Of a DNA stretch of 64,000 nt, positions 1-8,296 are shown in pieces (position 1 is the first letter of the stretch; each line of letters begins with the position of its first letter). The position numbers and the translations under genes were made by a program. A model generated the notes under the pieces. The model was given only the letters and a program-made list of their open reading frames with translations, ran no database searches and had not been told where the DNA came from. The stretch spans positions 165,304 to 229,303 of the forward strand of contig NZ_BAABLI010000007.1 in NCBI RefSeq assembly GCF_039544265.1, read 5' to 3'. The DNA is from Corallincola platygyrae. GTDB lineage: Bacteria > Pseudomonadota > Gammaproteobacteria > Enterobacterales > Neiellaceae.

Positions 1-52
1 TCCAGAAAGAACTTCGAATGTTAACTCTCTAATTTAACGCCAAGAGAACAAT

Positions 53-1123
53 ATGCCCGAATACTATACAAGCGATGATAAAAGTGCGCTTGAAGCCCGC
101 TCAGATGCACAGCGTATCGCGTTTGCACCATTTATCTTTCAAGCCACTGTCGCCGCAAGGAACTTGGGGCTACTAAATGCACTTTATGAAGCACGCGATA
201 AAGGCATGACCGCCCAAGAGCTTTCCGATAGAACCAAGGTTTCTCTATATGGCGTAAAAGTTCTGTTGGATATGGGATTAAGCGCAGGCATCGTGTGGAA
301 GAGTAAATACAAATATGTTTTGTCTAAAACTGGTTTCTTTATAGTTAACGACCCGATGACAGGTGTTAACTTGGACTTCACTAAAGATGTCTGTTACGAA
401 GGACTAAATGCTCTGGAAGAGTCCATTAAAAGCGGTAAACCAGAAGGTTTGAAGGTTTTCGGTAACTGGCCCACTATTTACCCTGCCCTATCCCAGTTAC
501 CAGAGCCAGCCCAAACAAGTTGGTTCGAATTTGACCACTACTATTCAGATCATTCTTTTCCCGAAGCCCTGCCCTTGGTGATGGATTCAGCGCCGAAAAC
601 CTTGATGGATATTGGTGGTAACACCGGCCAGTGGGCACGCTACTGTGTTGAGAACACTGATGCGCTTGAGGTCGTTGTCGTAGACCTGCCAGAGCAGATT
701 GCGCTTTTAGATAAACAAATGGAAGGTCATAGCCAGACAGAAAGAGTCACTGGCTGGCCAACCAATATGCTTGATAGTGAATCGAAACTTCCGGCACATA
801 CCGATGCCATTTGGATGAGCCAGTTCCTCGATTGTTTCTCTGAGCCTCAAATTCTAGAGATTCTAAAGAAGTGTCATGATGCGCTCCCGGAACATGGCAA
901 ACTTTACATTATGGAAACGTTCTGGGACCGCCAGCCATTTGAGATGGCCGCGTTATCAGTAAACGCTACATCGCTCTACTTCACCACAATGGCCAATGGA
1001 AACAGTAGAATGTATCACTCAAATGATATGAAAGCGCTGCTTTCAGAAGCCAATTTAGAGGTTAGTACCCAAGTAGACAATATTGGTGTTGGACACACGC
1101 TACTAATATGTAAGCGAAAGTAG
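53..1123 (+). CDS. SAM-dependent O-methyltransferase-like protein
   Basis: A 356-residue protein laid out like the COMT/hydroxyneurosporene O-methyltransferase family. The N-terminal half is a winged-helix dimerisation-like region (about 20-100) with the pattern AQELSDRTKVS. The C-terminal half is a Rossmann-type methyltransferase domain with glycine motif I (MDIGGNTGQWA, about residue 187) and an acidic end of beta-2 (VVVVDLPEQ), the usual SAM site. No signal peptide or membrane segment is visible, so it is probably cytosolic. The substrate cannot be read from sequence. A small exported protein follows 40 bp downstream on the same strand, so the two may be the tail of an operon that starts outside the window. 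Family call good, exact function unknown. Confidence 0.8.
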   Translation: MPEYYTSDDKSALEARSDAQRIAFAPFIFQATVAARNLGLLNALYEARDKGMTAQELSDRTKVSLYGVKVLLDMGLSAGIVWKSKYKYVLSKTGFFIVNDPMTGVNLDFTKDVCYEGLNALEESIKSGKPEGLKVFGNWPTIYPALSQLPEPAQTSWFEFDHYYSDHSFPEALPLVMDSAPKTLMDIGGNTGQWARYCVENTDALEVVVVDLPEQIALLDKQMEGHSQTERVTGWPTNMLDSESKLPAHTDAIWMSQFLDCFSEPQILEILKKCHDALPEHGKLYIMETFWDRQPFEMAALSVNATSLYFTTMANGNSRMYHSNDMKALLSEANLEVSTQVDNIGVGHTLLICKRK

Positions 1124-1163
1124 ACGTAACCACCTGTAAGCAGTTTATAAAACGGATTTAATA

Positions 1164-1598
1164 ATGAAATCACTAATCATTGCCACTATTTCAGCGCTAA
1201 TTATATTCTCCAGCCCCTCGCAAGCTCGCGATGACCTGGTGCACCTGAATATTGAGCAAGTTCTTACGTCATCGAAAGCAGCCGGTGTATTAAACCCCAA
1301 CATCAAGCTGTACTTTGGAGAGCAAAGCTACCCAGCACCGTCCGAGCATTATGGTGAGGTAGTCACAAACAAGAAGACTAATGCGTTTGGCAAAAGCGAT
1401 GAAGAGGCTTGTTCATGGGTGTTCCTCTCAGCAATTAAAGCACTGCAGCAAAGAGCAGTGCGAGAGGGCCACAATGCTGTCGTTGACATTACATCCTACT
1501 ACAAGAAAAACGAATACAAGAGTAATGAAGAGTTTGAATGTGGTGCGGGCACTCTTATGGCTGGCGTTGCACTAAAAGGTAAAATTGTATCCCTTTAG
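1164..1598 (+). CDS. small exported protein, RcsF/YbjQ-like pattern
   Basis: A 144-residue protein with a cleavable signal peptide (hydrophobic stretch 3-17, likely cleavage after SQA near 21), so it should be periplasmic. The mature part has two cysteines (CSW and ECGAG) and a core reading NAVVDITSYY, which recalls RcsF and the YbjQ/DUF74 fold. From memory, homologues often carry the misleading label excinuclease ATPase subunit; nothing here resembles UvrA. It follows the methyltransferase by 40 bp and is closed by a strong terminator. Such protein pairs sometimes sit at the end of aryl polyene clusters, but the upstream DNA is not visible, so that is only a guess. Confidence 0.6.
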   Translation: MKSLIIATISALIIFSSPSQARDDLVHLNIEQVLTSSKAAGVLNPNIKLYFGEQSYPAPSEHYGEVVTNKKTNAFGKSDEEACSWVFLSAIKALQQRAVREGHNAVVDITSYYKKNEYKSNEEFECGAGTLMAGVALKGKIVSL

Positions 1599-1617
1599 GG
1601 TAGAATGCTCTCAAAAT

Positions 1618-1650
1618 AAAAAGGCTCTGCATCATATGCAGAGCCTTTTT
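1618..1650. terminator. bidirectional intrinsic terminator
   Basis: A perfect 15-bp inverted repeat with a 3-nt loop, A-rich on the left and T-rich on the right. It lies between the exported protein ending at 1598 and the convergent lipoprotein gene ending at 1667, so it can serve both. Confidence 0.9.
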
Positions 1651-1666
1651 ATATATGCGTGTCATA

Positions 1667-2938
1667 TTAGTGCGTCGACACCCACCACTCATATACCTCT
1701 TTTGATTTTAATATGGATGTATGAGTTTCATTAAAGCCGCGGATATCTAACGCATCTTCCTGGGCGTGAATTGCCAGCTGACTTTCCAAAGTCACAGCGC
1801 CATCGTTATTTTCACGGCTAAGCCCTTTACTTCGATAAGCAAATGCCATATTGAATTTAAAGCTATCAGGTAACTTTTCTAACTCTAGCCATTTTAAAAA
1901 TTGACTTTCTGGCTGCATATCAAACCAAGACGGTACAGCTAATGGTGCCATTGCCACGCCAGTCTTCGCACTCTTGTGACCGCTCCATGGTGTCGCTATG
2001 CTTGTTAGCACACCAGAGAATGGGCAACTGCTTCCGCATCGTAACAGCGCGCCCTTACTCACCAGCCCTCCCATACTATGAGCTACGATGTCTATTTCAG
2101 AGAATTGGTACTCTTCATATAAATGACCTAACAGTAGATTAAGGTGATAACTAACTAAACCGAGGCGCATTCCTGAAGGGTATGAATAAACCCAAGGCTG
2201 ATAACGAGTTCGATCCAACCTGTCAATAAAATCTGAAAACTGTTCAGGAAATCCACCCATCCCATGAATGAATAATACTGGTGTTTTGTCTTTGCTATAT
2301 GGCTGAAGTTGCAATATACCAAGCGGCTTTGTTTCTAAGAATTTATTGGGCTGCCAAACCCCCATCTTCCCCCCTGACAGCCCGATATTAAGCTCTGAGA
2401 GGTTAGAGACTGCCCCCATTTGATTCACCTGCCTAGCGGGCAAATAAGCGATGCCAAAGCTAAGCACATCTGTAACAAATGTGGAGGACAACGGCTCTAT
2501 TTGATTTAATTCGATGGATATGTCGCTTATAGGTGAGTCAATAGTTAACGCCGTAGGCTCCCCATACTGGCCGTAGCGCTCACCCTTATCGTATTTGCCA
2601 TTTCGATTTTCATCTTCGATGGCAATTAGGTAAGAGGGTTGAGAGTCGAGAAGCACCAAAAATTGATTATTGTCCGGTAACCTCTCATACATTCGAGCAA
2701 TATGACGCTCACCTTGCTGGTAATAGCGGACCAATACTATTGGTGCAGTATTCGAGCTTTCCTCAGCGCTAAGAACCTCGCCATCAATCAAACGGTATTG
2801 CTTTTTAATGGCCTCGAGGTCACTACTCAGCTTAATAAAACTACACCCTCCAAGAGCCCAAATAACCACGGCTAGAATTAGAGAAGCTTTAGCCCCACTC
2901 AATCGCCGATAACTCCATCCAGTAGTAAGCACAGCCAA
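1667..2938 (-). CDS. alpha/beta-hydrolase (lipase-like) lipoprotein
   Basis: A 423-residue lipoprotein: positively charged start, hydrophobic segment and a lipobox ALGGC with Cys32. The second half is an alpha/beta-hydrolase with an oxyanion-type FIHGMGG motif and a nucleophile elbow AHSMGG, as in triacylglycerol lipases and PGAP1-like esterases; a late His (NETHT) could complete the triad. The first half has a short Asp/Asn-rich loop (DENRNGKYDKGE) that looks like a calcium-binding loop. It is probably an envelope-anchored esterase or lipase of unknown substrate. Transcribed alone; ends at the shared terminator at 1618-1650. Confidence 0.8.
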   Translation of the reverse strand: MAVLTTGWSYRRLSGAKASLILAVVIWALGGCSFIKLSSDLEAIKKQYRLIDGEVLSAEESSNTAPIVLVRYYQQGERHIARMYERLPDNNQFLVLLDSQPSYLIAIEDENRNGKYDKGERYGQYGEPTALTIDSPISDISIELNQIEPLSSTFVTDVLSFGIAYLPARQVNQMGAVSNLSELNIGLSGGKMGVWQPNKFLETKPLGILQLQPYSKDKTPVLFIHGMGGFPEQFSDFIDRLDRTRYQPWVYSYPSGMRLGLVSYHLNLLLGHLYEEYQFSEIDIVAHSMGGLVSKGALLRCGSSCPFSGVLTSIATPWSGHKSAKTGVAMAPLAVPSWFDMQPESQFLKWLELEKLPDSFKFNMAFAYRSKGLSRENNDGAVTLESQLAIHAQEDALDIRGFNETHTSILKSKEVYEWWVSTH

Positions 2939-3162
2939 TACGCCTCCGAGACGATTACATAGGTGGTTTTTCTCTTTATATTATCGATATTTATCAGCAT
3001 CACAACAGACAAATGGTAGGGAATGACTTTTACACAAAGTTGATATGAAGCTTCAAGTACAAATTCGAGGCCCACTCTGTTAGGATTTAGTCTCCATTTT
3101 AATAAGTAAGACTACTCACTCTCATGATTGAGTATGGAATTGGCATGCATGGATGTACTCAA

Positions 3163-3714
3163 ATGAATAAAAATCAGCCACTGCTATATACACTGATCGT
3201 TGTAACACTCGCTCTTAGTTTTTTTTCACACGCCGCCACAAAAAAAACATACTCGTTTGCGCTTCACCACAATCAATCTAGTGATGAAGCGGTAAAAGCA
3301 TCTATCCTTGCTGCCTTAGAAAAACGAGGCTGGACCGTAGAGGAAAGTAAGCCGCCCAAAATTCTAGCCACGCTAAACCATAGAGGGATCGATGGTCGAC
3401 TGCATATCCGCTATAACGCAACCACAGTGGCTATCACCAACGACTCATACAGACAGGCGATATCGGATGACCCCAGGCAGTTTTCAGAGGAGCGCATGGA
3501 ACCATACTACCCCAGGGGTTGGATTAAGAACCTCCGTGTAGATATAGAAAGTTTTCTGCCACAAATGGTGAACCTAAAACAAGAGACTAAAATTGATGAC
3601 GCTCTAAAGGTTAAGCTTGAACAGTTGAAGTCACTGCACGAGGACGGCCTGCTATCTGATGAAGTCTACAACTCCAGACAACAGTCATTACTTGAAGAAT
3701 ACGGTGTGGAATAG
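3163..3714 (+). CDS. hypothetical exported protein with SHOCT-like C-terminus
   Basis: From the ATG at 3163 the protein has 183 residues and begins with a typical signal peptide (MNKNQPLLYTLIVV..., cleavage near SHAA). An in-frame ATG at 3124 exists but would add 13 polar residues before the signal peptide, so I prefer the inner start. The C-terminal 30 residues (KLEQLKSLHEDGLLSDEVY) match the SHOCT pattern, a short helical module found at the end of many unrelated bacterial proteins. The middle part is unrecognised. Probably periplasmic, function unknown. Confidence 0.65.
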   Translation: MNKNQPLLYTLIVVTLALSFFSHAATKKTYSFALHHNQSSDEAVKASILAALEKRGWTVEESKPPKILATLNHRGIDGRLHIRYNATTVAITNDSYRQAISDDPRQFSEERMEPYYPRGWIKNLRVDIESFLPQMVNLKQETKIDDALKVKLEQLKSLHEDGLLSDEVYNSRQQSLLEEYGVE

Positions 3715-4020
3715 AGTTGGCAACGCTTAAAAATTAGCACTCCCCTCACAAAAGCCTAAGGGAAGGATTGAGAAGGCACGCTTTTAACATAGAAATGCCT
3801 TTTCACTCATAAGTTCGGCTAGAGCGCATTCTTCAAGTTGGATTAAATTTACGCCTCAACCCTTACCTGAAGGTTGCTAGATAAAATATAGGTAGATAAG
3901 TCAAACGCCCAGCGATATTAGACTGATAAATCTCAACTGAGAAAGACTGTATTCGAGATATCAGAACGGGTACCTGGAATTGGACCTGATGAGTACACGT
4001 TTTTTGCTTATAGCGCAGAA
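3715..4020. other. intergenic stretch without recognised gene
   Basis: About 300 bp between the SHOCT-like protein and the terminator of the OmpA-like gene. I see no convincing ORF, RNA gene or repeat. There is an imperfect hairpin near 3745-3775 but no T-tract. Confidence 0.5.
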
Positions 4021-4053
4021 ACAAGAAGGGAGCGCCAATCGCTCCCTTCTTGT
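4021..4053 (-). terminator. terminator of the OmpA-like gene
   Basis: A 14-bp perfect stem (ACAAGAAGGGAGCG with its complement) and a 5-nt loop, 20 bp past the stop codon of the minus-strand gene ending at 4073. The T-tract is short, so strength is uncertain. Confidence 0.75.
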
Positions 4054-4072
4054 TTAACTTAAAGGTTCAACG

Positions 4073-5140
4073 TCAAAACAAGTCAATCAATCTCTCGGTA
4101 ACGTCCAGAGCCTTATCAACGTCATCCAAATCGATGTCACCTACTTCAAACATTTTGGCATCGTCATCTTTAACATCAAGGGCAGAGCCGCTCGTTACTT
4201 GTAGCACCTGTGGGTTCAATGCAACAATTTCGACTCGACGATTCTTTGCCTTTCCGGACTCGGTGCTGTTATCACCAATTGGTGCTGACTCGCCTTTACC
4301 CATGGCATTCATCCGATGTGGCCTTATGCCGTAGTTACGACTCAATTTATTTTGTACCGCATTTGCACGACCATCTGATAGTTTTTGGTTAAAGTCATCG
4401 TTACCGACACTATCGGTATGGCCGACGATAAGGATCTCCAACTCAGGATAAGTAATCATCAACTCCGATAATTGCTTCAGTTCCGGCTCGGATTCTGGCT
4501 TTAACGTCGATTTGCCTGAGTCAAAATAAAGCCCGTAGAGATCGATCTTGCCGTCTTTTGCAAGGGATTCAGCCATTGGCGACATCTTGTCATCATCCAA
4601 GGCCTCTTTGTCTGTCACGAAGAGAAACACATGTGTATTGCCACTCAGTTGGTTTACAAACAGCGATATATACGTTTCATCGACTTTGGCCGCCAAGTAT
4701 TGAATCTCTTTGTGACCATTCATGTACAGATCTCGCGCCTTCACAATCTTTTTAAAGGTTGAAAGATTTTCTCTAAAACACGGACGCTCACAGGTGAAGA
4801 GGAACTCGCCGCCAGATTTTTGAATCGTTTTCTGGTAGTTGCGAAACACTTGCAGTGTAGAGGCGGAACTGGGCAGTTCATAGTGGATGTAGGTTACCTG
4901 CCCTTCCAAAGGCAGCAGCTTATCAACTGTCCATTTGCCCTTTTCTTCATAGGGCTTGCTGAGCATAAGTTGATGCTCTTCATACTCTCTGTAATCGTAG
5001 TCATTAATGACAGCCCCTGGGTAGCGTTCAAGTCTGGGATGATCTTTGCTGCCCCTGGCGTCAGAGTCTCTGGCTACAGCACTGCCAATGCCAACGATAA
5101 GTAGAATAGATAGTAGAAAGGTATTTCTTACGCTGTTCAT
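4073..5140 (-). CDS. OmpA-family protein with N-terminal DUF4892-like domain
   Basis: A 355-residue protein with a signal peptide (cleavage near AVA-RD, about residue 23). Residues about 30-190 resemble DUF4892, and residues about 200-310 are an OmpA C-terminal domain with the peptidoglycan-binding signature (HTDSVGN, then KNRRVEI). It should be periplasmic or anchored to the outer membrane and bind peptidoglycan non-covalently. An acidic tail of about 45 residues rich in Asp follows the OmpA domain, which is unusual. Transcribed alone. The family call is firm; the specific role is unknown. Confidence 0.82.
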   Translation of the reverse strand: MNSVRNTFLLSILLIVGIGSAVARDSDARGSKDHPRLERYPGAVINDYDYREYEEHQLMLSKPYEEKGKWTVDKLLPLEGQVTYIHYELPSSASTLQVFRNYQKTIQKSGGEFLFTCERPCFRENLSTFKKIVKARDLYMNGHKEIQYLAAKVDETYISLFVNQLSGNTHVFLFVTDKEALDDDKMSPMAESLAKDGKIDLYGLYFDSGKSTLKPESEPELKQLSELMITYPELEILIVGHTDSVGNDDFNQKLSDGRANAVQNKLSRNYGIRPHRMNAMGKGESAPIGDNSTESGKAKNRRVEIVALNPQVLQVTSGSALDVKDDDAKMFEVGDIDLDDVDKALDVTERLIDLF

Positions 5141-5372
5141 TCCTTTGCCTTTTCCATGTTACGCATGAACATTTTGAAAGGGCATTCTATTGATATTCCA
5201 GTCAAAAGTAATGGGGCAGCTCAAAGTTTTGCCATTCAGCCCCTACCTAGCTTCCAAAAAACGTACGTTTTACTGAAGAAGAGTATAAAAGTCAGAGTTC
5301 AGGGGCTAAACGCTAAATAAAGAGACATCGAATGGCGAGAAGCAGTACAACTATCAAAGGAGATAACAGAAG

Positions 5373-5459
5373 TGGTGCCCGGGGCCGGACTTGAACCGGC
5401 ACGCTCTTGCAAGCGAGGGATTTTAAATCCCTTGTGTCTACCAATTTCACCACCCGGGC
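5373..5459 (-). tRNA. tRNA-Leu (UAA)
   Basis: An 87-nt class II tRNA with 7-bp acceptor GCCCGGG/CCCGGGC, encoded CCA end, long variable arm and an anticodon loop reading TAA. It is the last gene of a pgsA-Gly-Cys-Leu run, matching the E. coli order pgsA-glyW-cysT-leuZ. Confidence 0.97.
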
Positions 5460-5525
5460 TCAGTTCTTCTCTGTGGGTGTTAGCACCGTAAGGATAACGG
5501 GGAACTGCTTACATGAGAGAAGAAA

Positions 5526-5599
5526 TGGAGGCGGGTCCCGGAGTCGAACCGAGGTCCACGGATTTGCAATCCGCTGCATAGCCACTCTGCCAACCCGCC
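5526..5599 (-). tRNA. tRNA-Cys (GCA)
   Basis: A 74-nt cloverleaf with acceptor GGCGGGT/ACCCGCC, encoded CCA and anticodon GCA. It is the middle member of the tRNA cluster downstream of pgsA. Confidence 0.97.
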
Positions 5600-5638
5600 A
5601 GGGTATTGCCTGTGAGCATCCAAAATCTTGGGAGAAAT

Positions 5639-5714
5639 TGGAGCGGCACACGAGGTTCGAACTCGTGACCTCAACCTTGGCAAGGTTGCGCTCTACCAGC
5701 TGAGCTAGTGCCGC
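5639..5714 (-). tRNA. tRNA-Gly (GCC)
   Basis: A 76-nt cloverleaf with acceptor GCGGCAC/GTGCCGC, encoded CCA and anticodon GCC. First tRNA of the cluster, about 34 nt downstream of the predicted transcription start of its own promoter. Confidence 0.97.
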
Positions 5715-5754
5715 ATCACAGTGTTACAGGGCATCTCCCTGAAACGTGGGCTGC

Positions 5755-5782
5755 ATTCTACCGAACAAAATGAGTGAGTCAA
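5755..5782 (-). promoter_or_regulatory. sigma70-type promoter of the Gly-Cys-Leu tRNA operon
   Basis: On the minus strand a -35 TTGACT (5777-5782), a 16-bp spacer and a -10 TAGAAT (5755-5760) are followed by a GC-rich discriminator (GCAGCCC). That layout is typical of stable-RNA promoters under growth-rate control. It lets the tRNAs be made independently of pgsA. Confidence 0.7.
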
Positions 5783-5833
5783 CCGCTGTTTGGTGCGTTT
5801 GCCTATTTCTCAATCAGGTTTCGGAACAAACGC

Positions 5834-6394
5834 TCATTTTTTAGCAGAATCAATGGCTACGATCTGTCTCCAGGCCACGCCAACATAGATCATCATCGAC
5901 CAAATCGTCAGTGCGGTCGCGATATAGAGTAGCGCATACGCCAAGCCGATAATGAAGCCATTGAAGTGCGAGATCAGACCGATAAGCGCCAGCATCTGCG
6001 CCGTTGTTTTCCATTTACCTATGGTTGCCACAGCCACTTCAGAGCGCTTACCAGCTTCAGCCATCCACTCTCTTAGTGCTGAGATAAGAATTTCCCGCGA
6101 GATAATAACGATCGCAGGAATGGTGATCCAAAGTGTGTTGTAGAAGTCGACCAGGATAATCAGGGCTGCACACACGGTGACTTTGTCTGCCACTGGGTCC
6201 AGAAAGGCACCAAATGCAGTCTCCTGTTGCAGTTTGCGAGCCAAATATCCATCAAAATAGTCTGTGACCGCTGCCAGCCAGAAGAATACCGCGGCAGTGA
6301 ATTGCGCATGTTCCCAGGGAAGATAGAAGCAAACCAGAAAAACGGGGATAAGAACGATACGAAAAGCAGTGAGAATGTTCGGAACAGTTAACAT
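5834..6394 (-). CDS. pgsA: CDP-diacylglycerol--glycerol-3-phosphate 3-phosphatidyltransferase
   Basis: A 186-residue integral membrane enzyme that makes phosphatidylglycerol phosphate from CDP-diacylglycerol and glycerol-3-phosphate, the committed step to phosphatidylglycerol and cardiolipin. The CDP-alcohol phosphotransferase signature DG-x2-AR-x8-G-x3-D-x3-D is visible at about residues 46-70 (DYFDGYLAR ... FGAFLDPVADK). Several hydrophobic segments follow. Length equals the usual 180-190. It lies downstream of uvrC and upstream of the tRNA cluster, the same order as in E. coli and Pseudomonas. Confidence 0.95.
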   Translation of the reverse strand: MLTVPNILTAFRIVLIPVFLVCFYLPWEHAQFTAAVFFWLAAVTDYFDGYLARKLQQETAFGAFLDPVADKVTVCAALIILVDFYNTLWITIPAIVIISREILISALREWMAEAGKRSEVAVATIGKWKTTAQMLALIGLISHFNGFIIGLAYALLYIATALTIWSMMIYVGVAWRQIVAIDSAKK

Positions 6395-6464
6395 GCAACC
6401 AACAGAATCTGGAGAAACGACCCGCTAGTTATATCCGAAAATGGTGCAGAGCACCATCTCAGAC

Positions 6465-8294
6465 TTACTCTTGCAACGAATCATGGATAGTTTGCGCCAT
6501 TTTTGCACTGATGCCAGGTACTTTGGCCAACTCTTCGACAGATGCAGCCTTCACTTGCTGCATGCCTCCCAAGTGACTAATCAGCGCCTGGCGACGAGAC
6601 GCACCAATGCCTGGAATATCTTCCAGTGTTGAGCGCTTGGCATTTTTCCGGCGTCGCTCTCTGTGGCCCGTGATGGCAAATCGGTGTGCTTCGTCCCTCA
6701 CCTGTTGAATCAGTAGCAGAGCGGGAGAATCTACAGGTAAGTTAAATGCCTGGTGTGAGTCCCCCAGAATAAGCGTTTCCAGGCCTGGTTTTCGTGATTC
6801 GCCCTTGGCGACACCTACCAACAATGGTTTGAGCGGCGCTTCGCTCCAATCCAACTCCGCCATCACCTCTTCAGCCATTCCCAACTGCCCTAACCCGCCA
6901 TCAATCAGCAGCAGATCCGGCACCTTGCTCTCGGCACCTAACTGTTTAAAGCGACGCTGAAGCGCTTGTTTCATTGCAGCGTAGTCATCTCCCGGCGTAA
7001 TACCAGCGATGTTGTAACGTCTGTATTCGCTCTTATGTGGACCTTCCTGGTTAAACACGACACATGAAGCAACGGTCTGCTGACCAGAGGTATGGCTGAT
7101 ATCAAAGCATTCGATGCGCTTCGGAATAGTATCTAATGCCAACGTCTCAGTCAGTTGGTGCAAACGCTGCTGGATAGACTGCTTATGTGCCAAACGGCTT
7201 TCAAGTGCTGTTTCTGCATTGGTCTGAGCCAACTTGAGAAAACGCGCACGGTCACCGCGCGGCTGAAACACCAGCTTGATTTTTCTCTCTGTCAGCAATT
7301 GAAGGTCGTTAGTTAGCTCATCCGTGTTTTCAAGTTTAAACGGCAGTAATATAGCGCTGGGCACCTGGCCGCTGCGCCCTTCTGCACCGTAAAATTGAGT
7401 CAGAATGGATGAAAGCAGTTCCTGTGTATCCGTATCAGCCGGAATAGATGGATATAACGATTTACTGCCCAGCAGTTTACCGTCTCGAATAAACTGCAAA
7501 TGCACGCAGCATTGGTTGCCATTAACCGCCAAACCAATCACATCGATAGCATCTTTGCCCGCTTCGACACTATGCTGAACCTGCACCTGCCGGAGCGCAG
7601 TGATCCTGTCTCTCAGTGTTGCAGCCATCTCAAACTCAAGCTCAGCGGATGCCTGCTCCATGTCGGTAACCAGCTGCGCAATCACCTTTTCACTATTACC
7701 TTTCAGGAACAGTCGTGTTTGATCAACTTGCTTTGCATACTGCTCGTCGGTTACATGTCCCTGCACACAAGGCGCAGTGCAACGACCCAACTGGTATTGC
7801 AAACAGGGCCTGGAACGACTGCGATAAGTCGTGTCGTCACATTGTCTTACCTGAAACAGCTTCTGTAACAGATTCAGCGATTCTCGAACCGCGCCACCAC
7901 TGGGAAACGGACCGAAATATTCACCGTGGGATTTTTTAGCACCGCGATGAAACGCCAAACGTGGGTGTTTATGATTAGAGATAAGCAGATAGGGATAACT
8001 CTTATCATCCCGCAGTAACACGTTGTAACGGGGACGAAAGCGTTTGATCAGATTGTTTTCCAGGATCAACGCTTCCGCCTCAGTATGAGTCACTGTCACC
8101 TGAATATTGGCGATGTGTTTGACTAAGGCGCGAGTTTTGGCTGAATCAACATTGGTTCGAAAATAGCTGGATAGGCGTTTCTTCAGACTTTTTGCTTTAC
8201 CAACATAGATAACGTCATCGTTGGCATTAAGCATCTGATACACGCCCGGCTGATCAGTCACCGAGCGCAGGAACGCCTTGGCATCAAAATCCAT
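6465..8294 (-). CDS. uvrC: excinuclease ABC subunit C
   Basis: The 609-residue nuclease of UvrABC nucleotide excision repair; it makes the 3' and 5' cuts around a lesion. Visible domains in order: N-terminal GIY-YIG nuclease (GVYQML ... IYVGKAKSLKKRL, about 17-45), a cysteine-containing region, a UVR motif around 200-235 that contacts UvrB, a C-terminal RNase H-like nuclease (ECFDISH ... LLIDGG), and helix-hairpin-helix motifs at the end (LEDIPGIGASRRQAL). Full length. It starts 2 bp after the gacA stop, the classic gacA/uvrY-uvrC operon, so the gacA lesion may have polar effects on it. Confidence 0.97.
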   Translation of the reverse strand: MDFDAKAFLRSVTDQPGVYQMLNANDDVIYVGKAKSLKKRLSSYFRTNVDSAKTRALVKHIANIQVTVTHTEAEALILENNLIKRFRPRYNVLLRDDKSYPYLLISNHKHPRLAFHRGAKKSHGEYFGPFPSGGAVRESLNLLQKLFQVRQCDDTTYRSRSRPCLQYQLGRCTAPCVQGHVTDEQYAKQVDQTRLFLKGNSEKVIAQLVTDMEQASAELEFEMAATLRDRITALRQVQVQHSVEAGKDAIDVIGLAVNGNQCCVHLQFIRDGKLLGSKSLYPSIPADTDTQELLSSILTQFYGAEGRSGQVPSAILLPFKLENTDELTNDLQLLTERKIKLVFQPRGDRARFLKLAQTNAETALESRLAHKQSIQQRLHQLTETLALDTIPKRIECFDISHTSGQQTVASCVVFNQEGPHKSEYRRYNIAGITPGDDYAAMKQALQRRFKQLGAESKVPDLLLIDGGLGQLGMAEEVMAELDWSEAPLKPLLVGVAKGESRKPGLETLILGDSHQAFNLPVDSPALLLIQQVRDEAHRFAITGHRERRRKNAKRSTLEDIPGIGASRRQALISHLGGMQQVKAASVEELAKVPGISAKMAQTIHDSLQE

Positions 8295-8296
8295 GG

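Noticed and set aside
1164..1598. Excinuclease ATPase subunit
   Set aside because: The protein is small, exported and has no ATPase motif; that label is a propagated misannotation.
5407..5703. Short ORFs over the Leu-Cys-Gly tRNA region
   Set aside because: They are translations of tRNA genes, not proteins.
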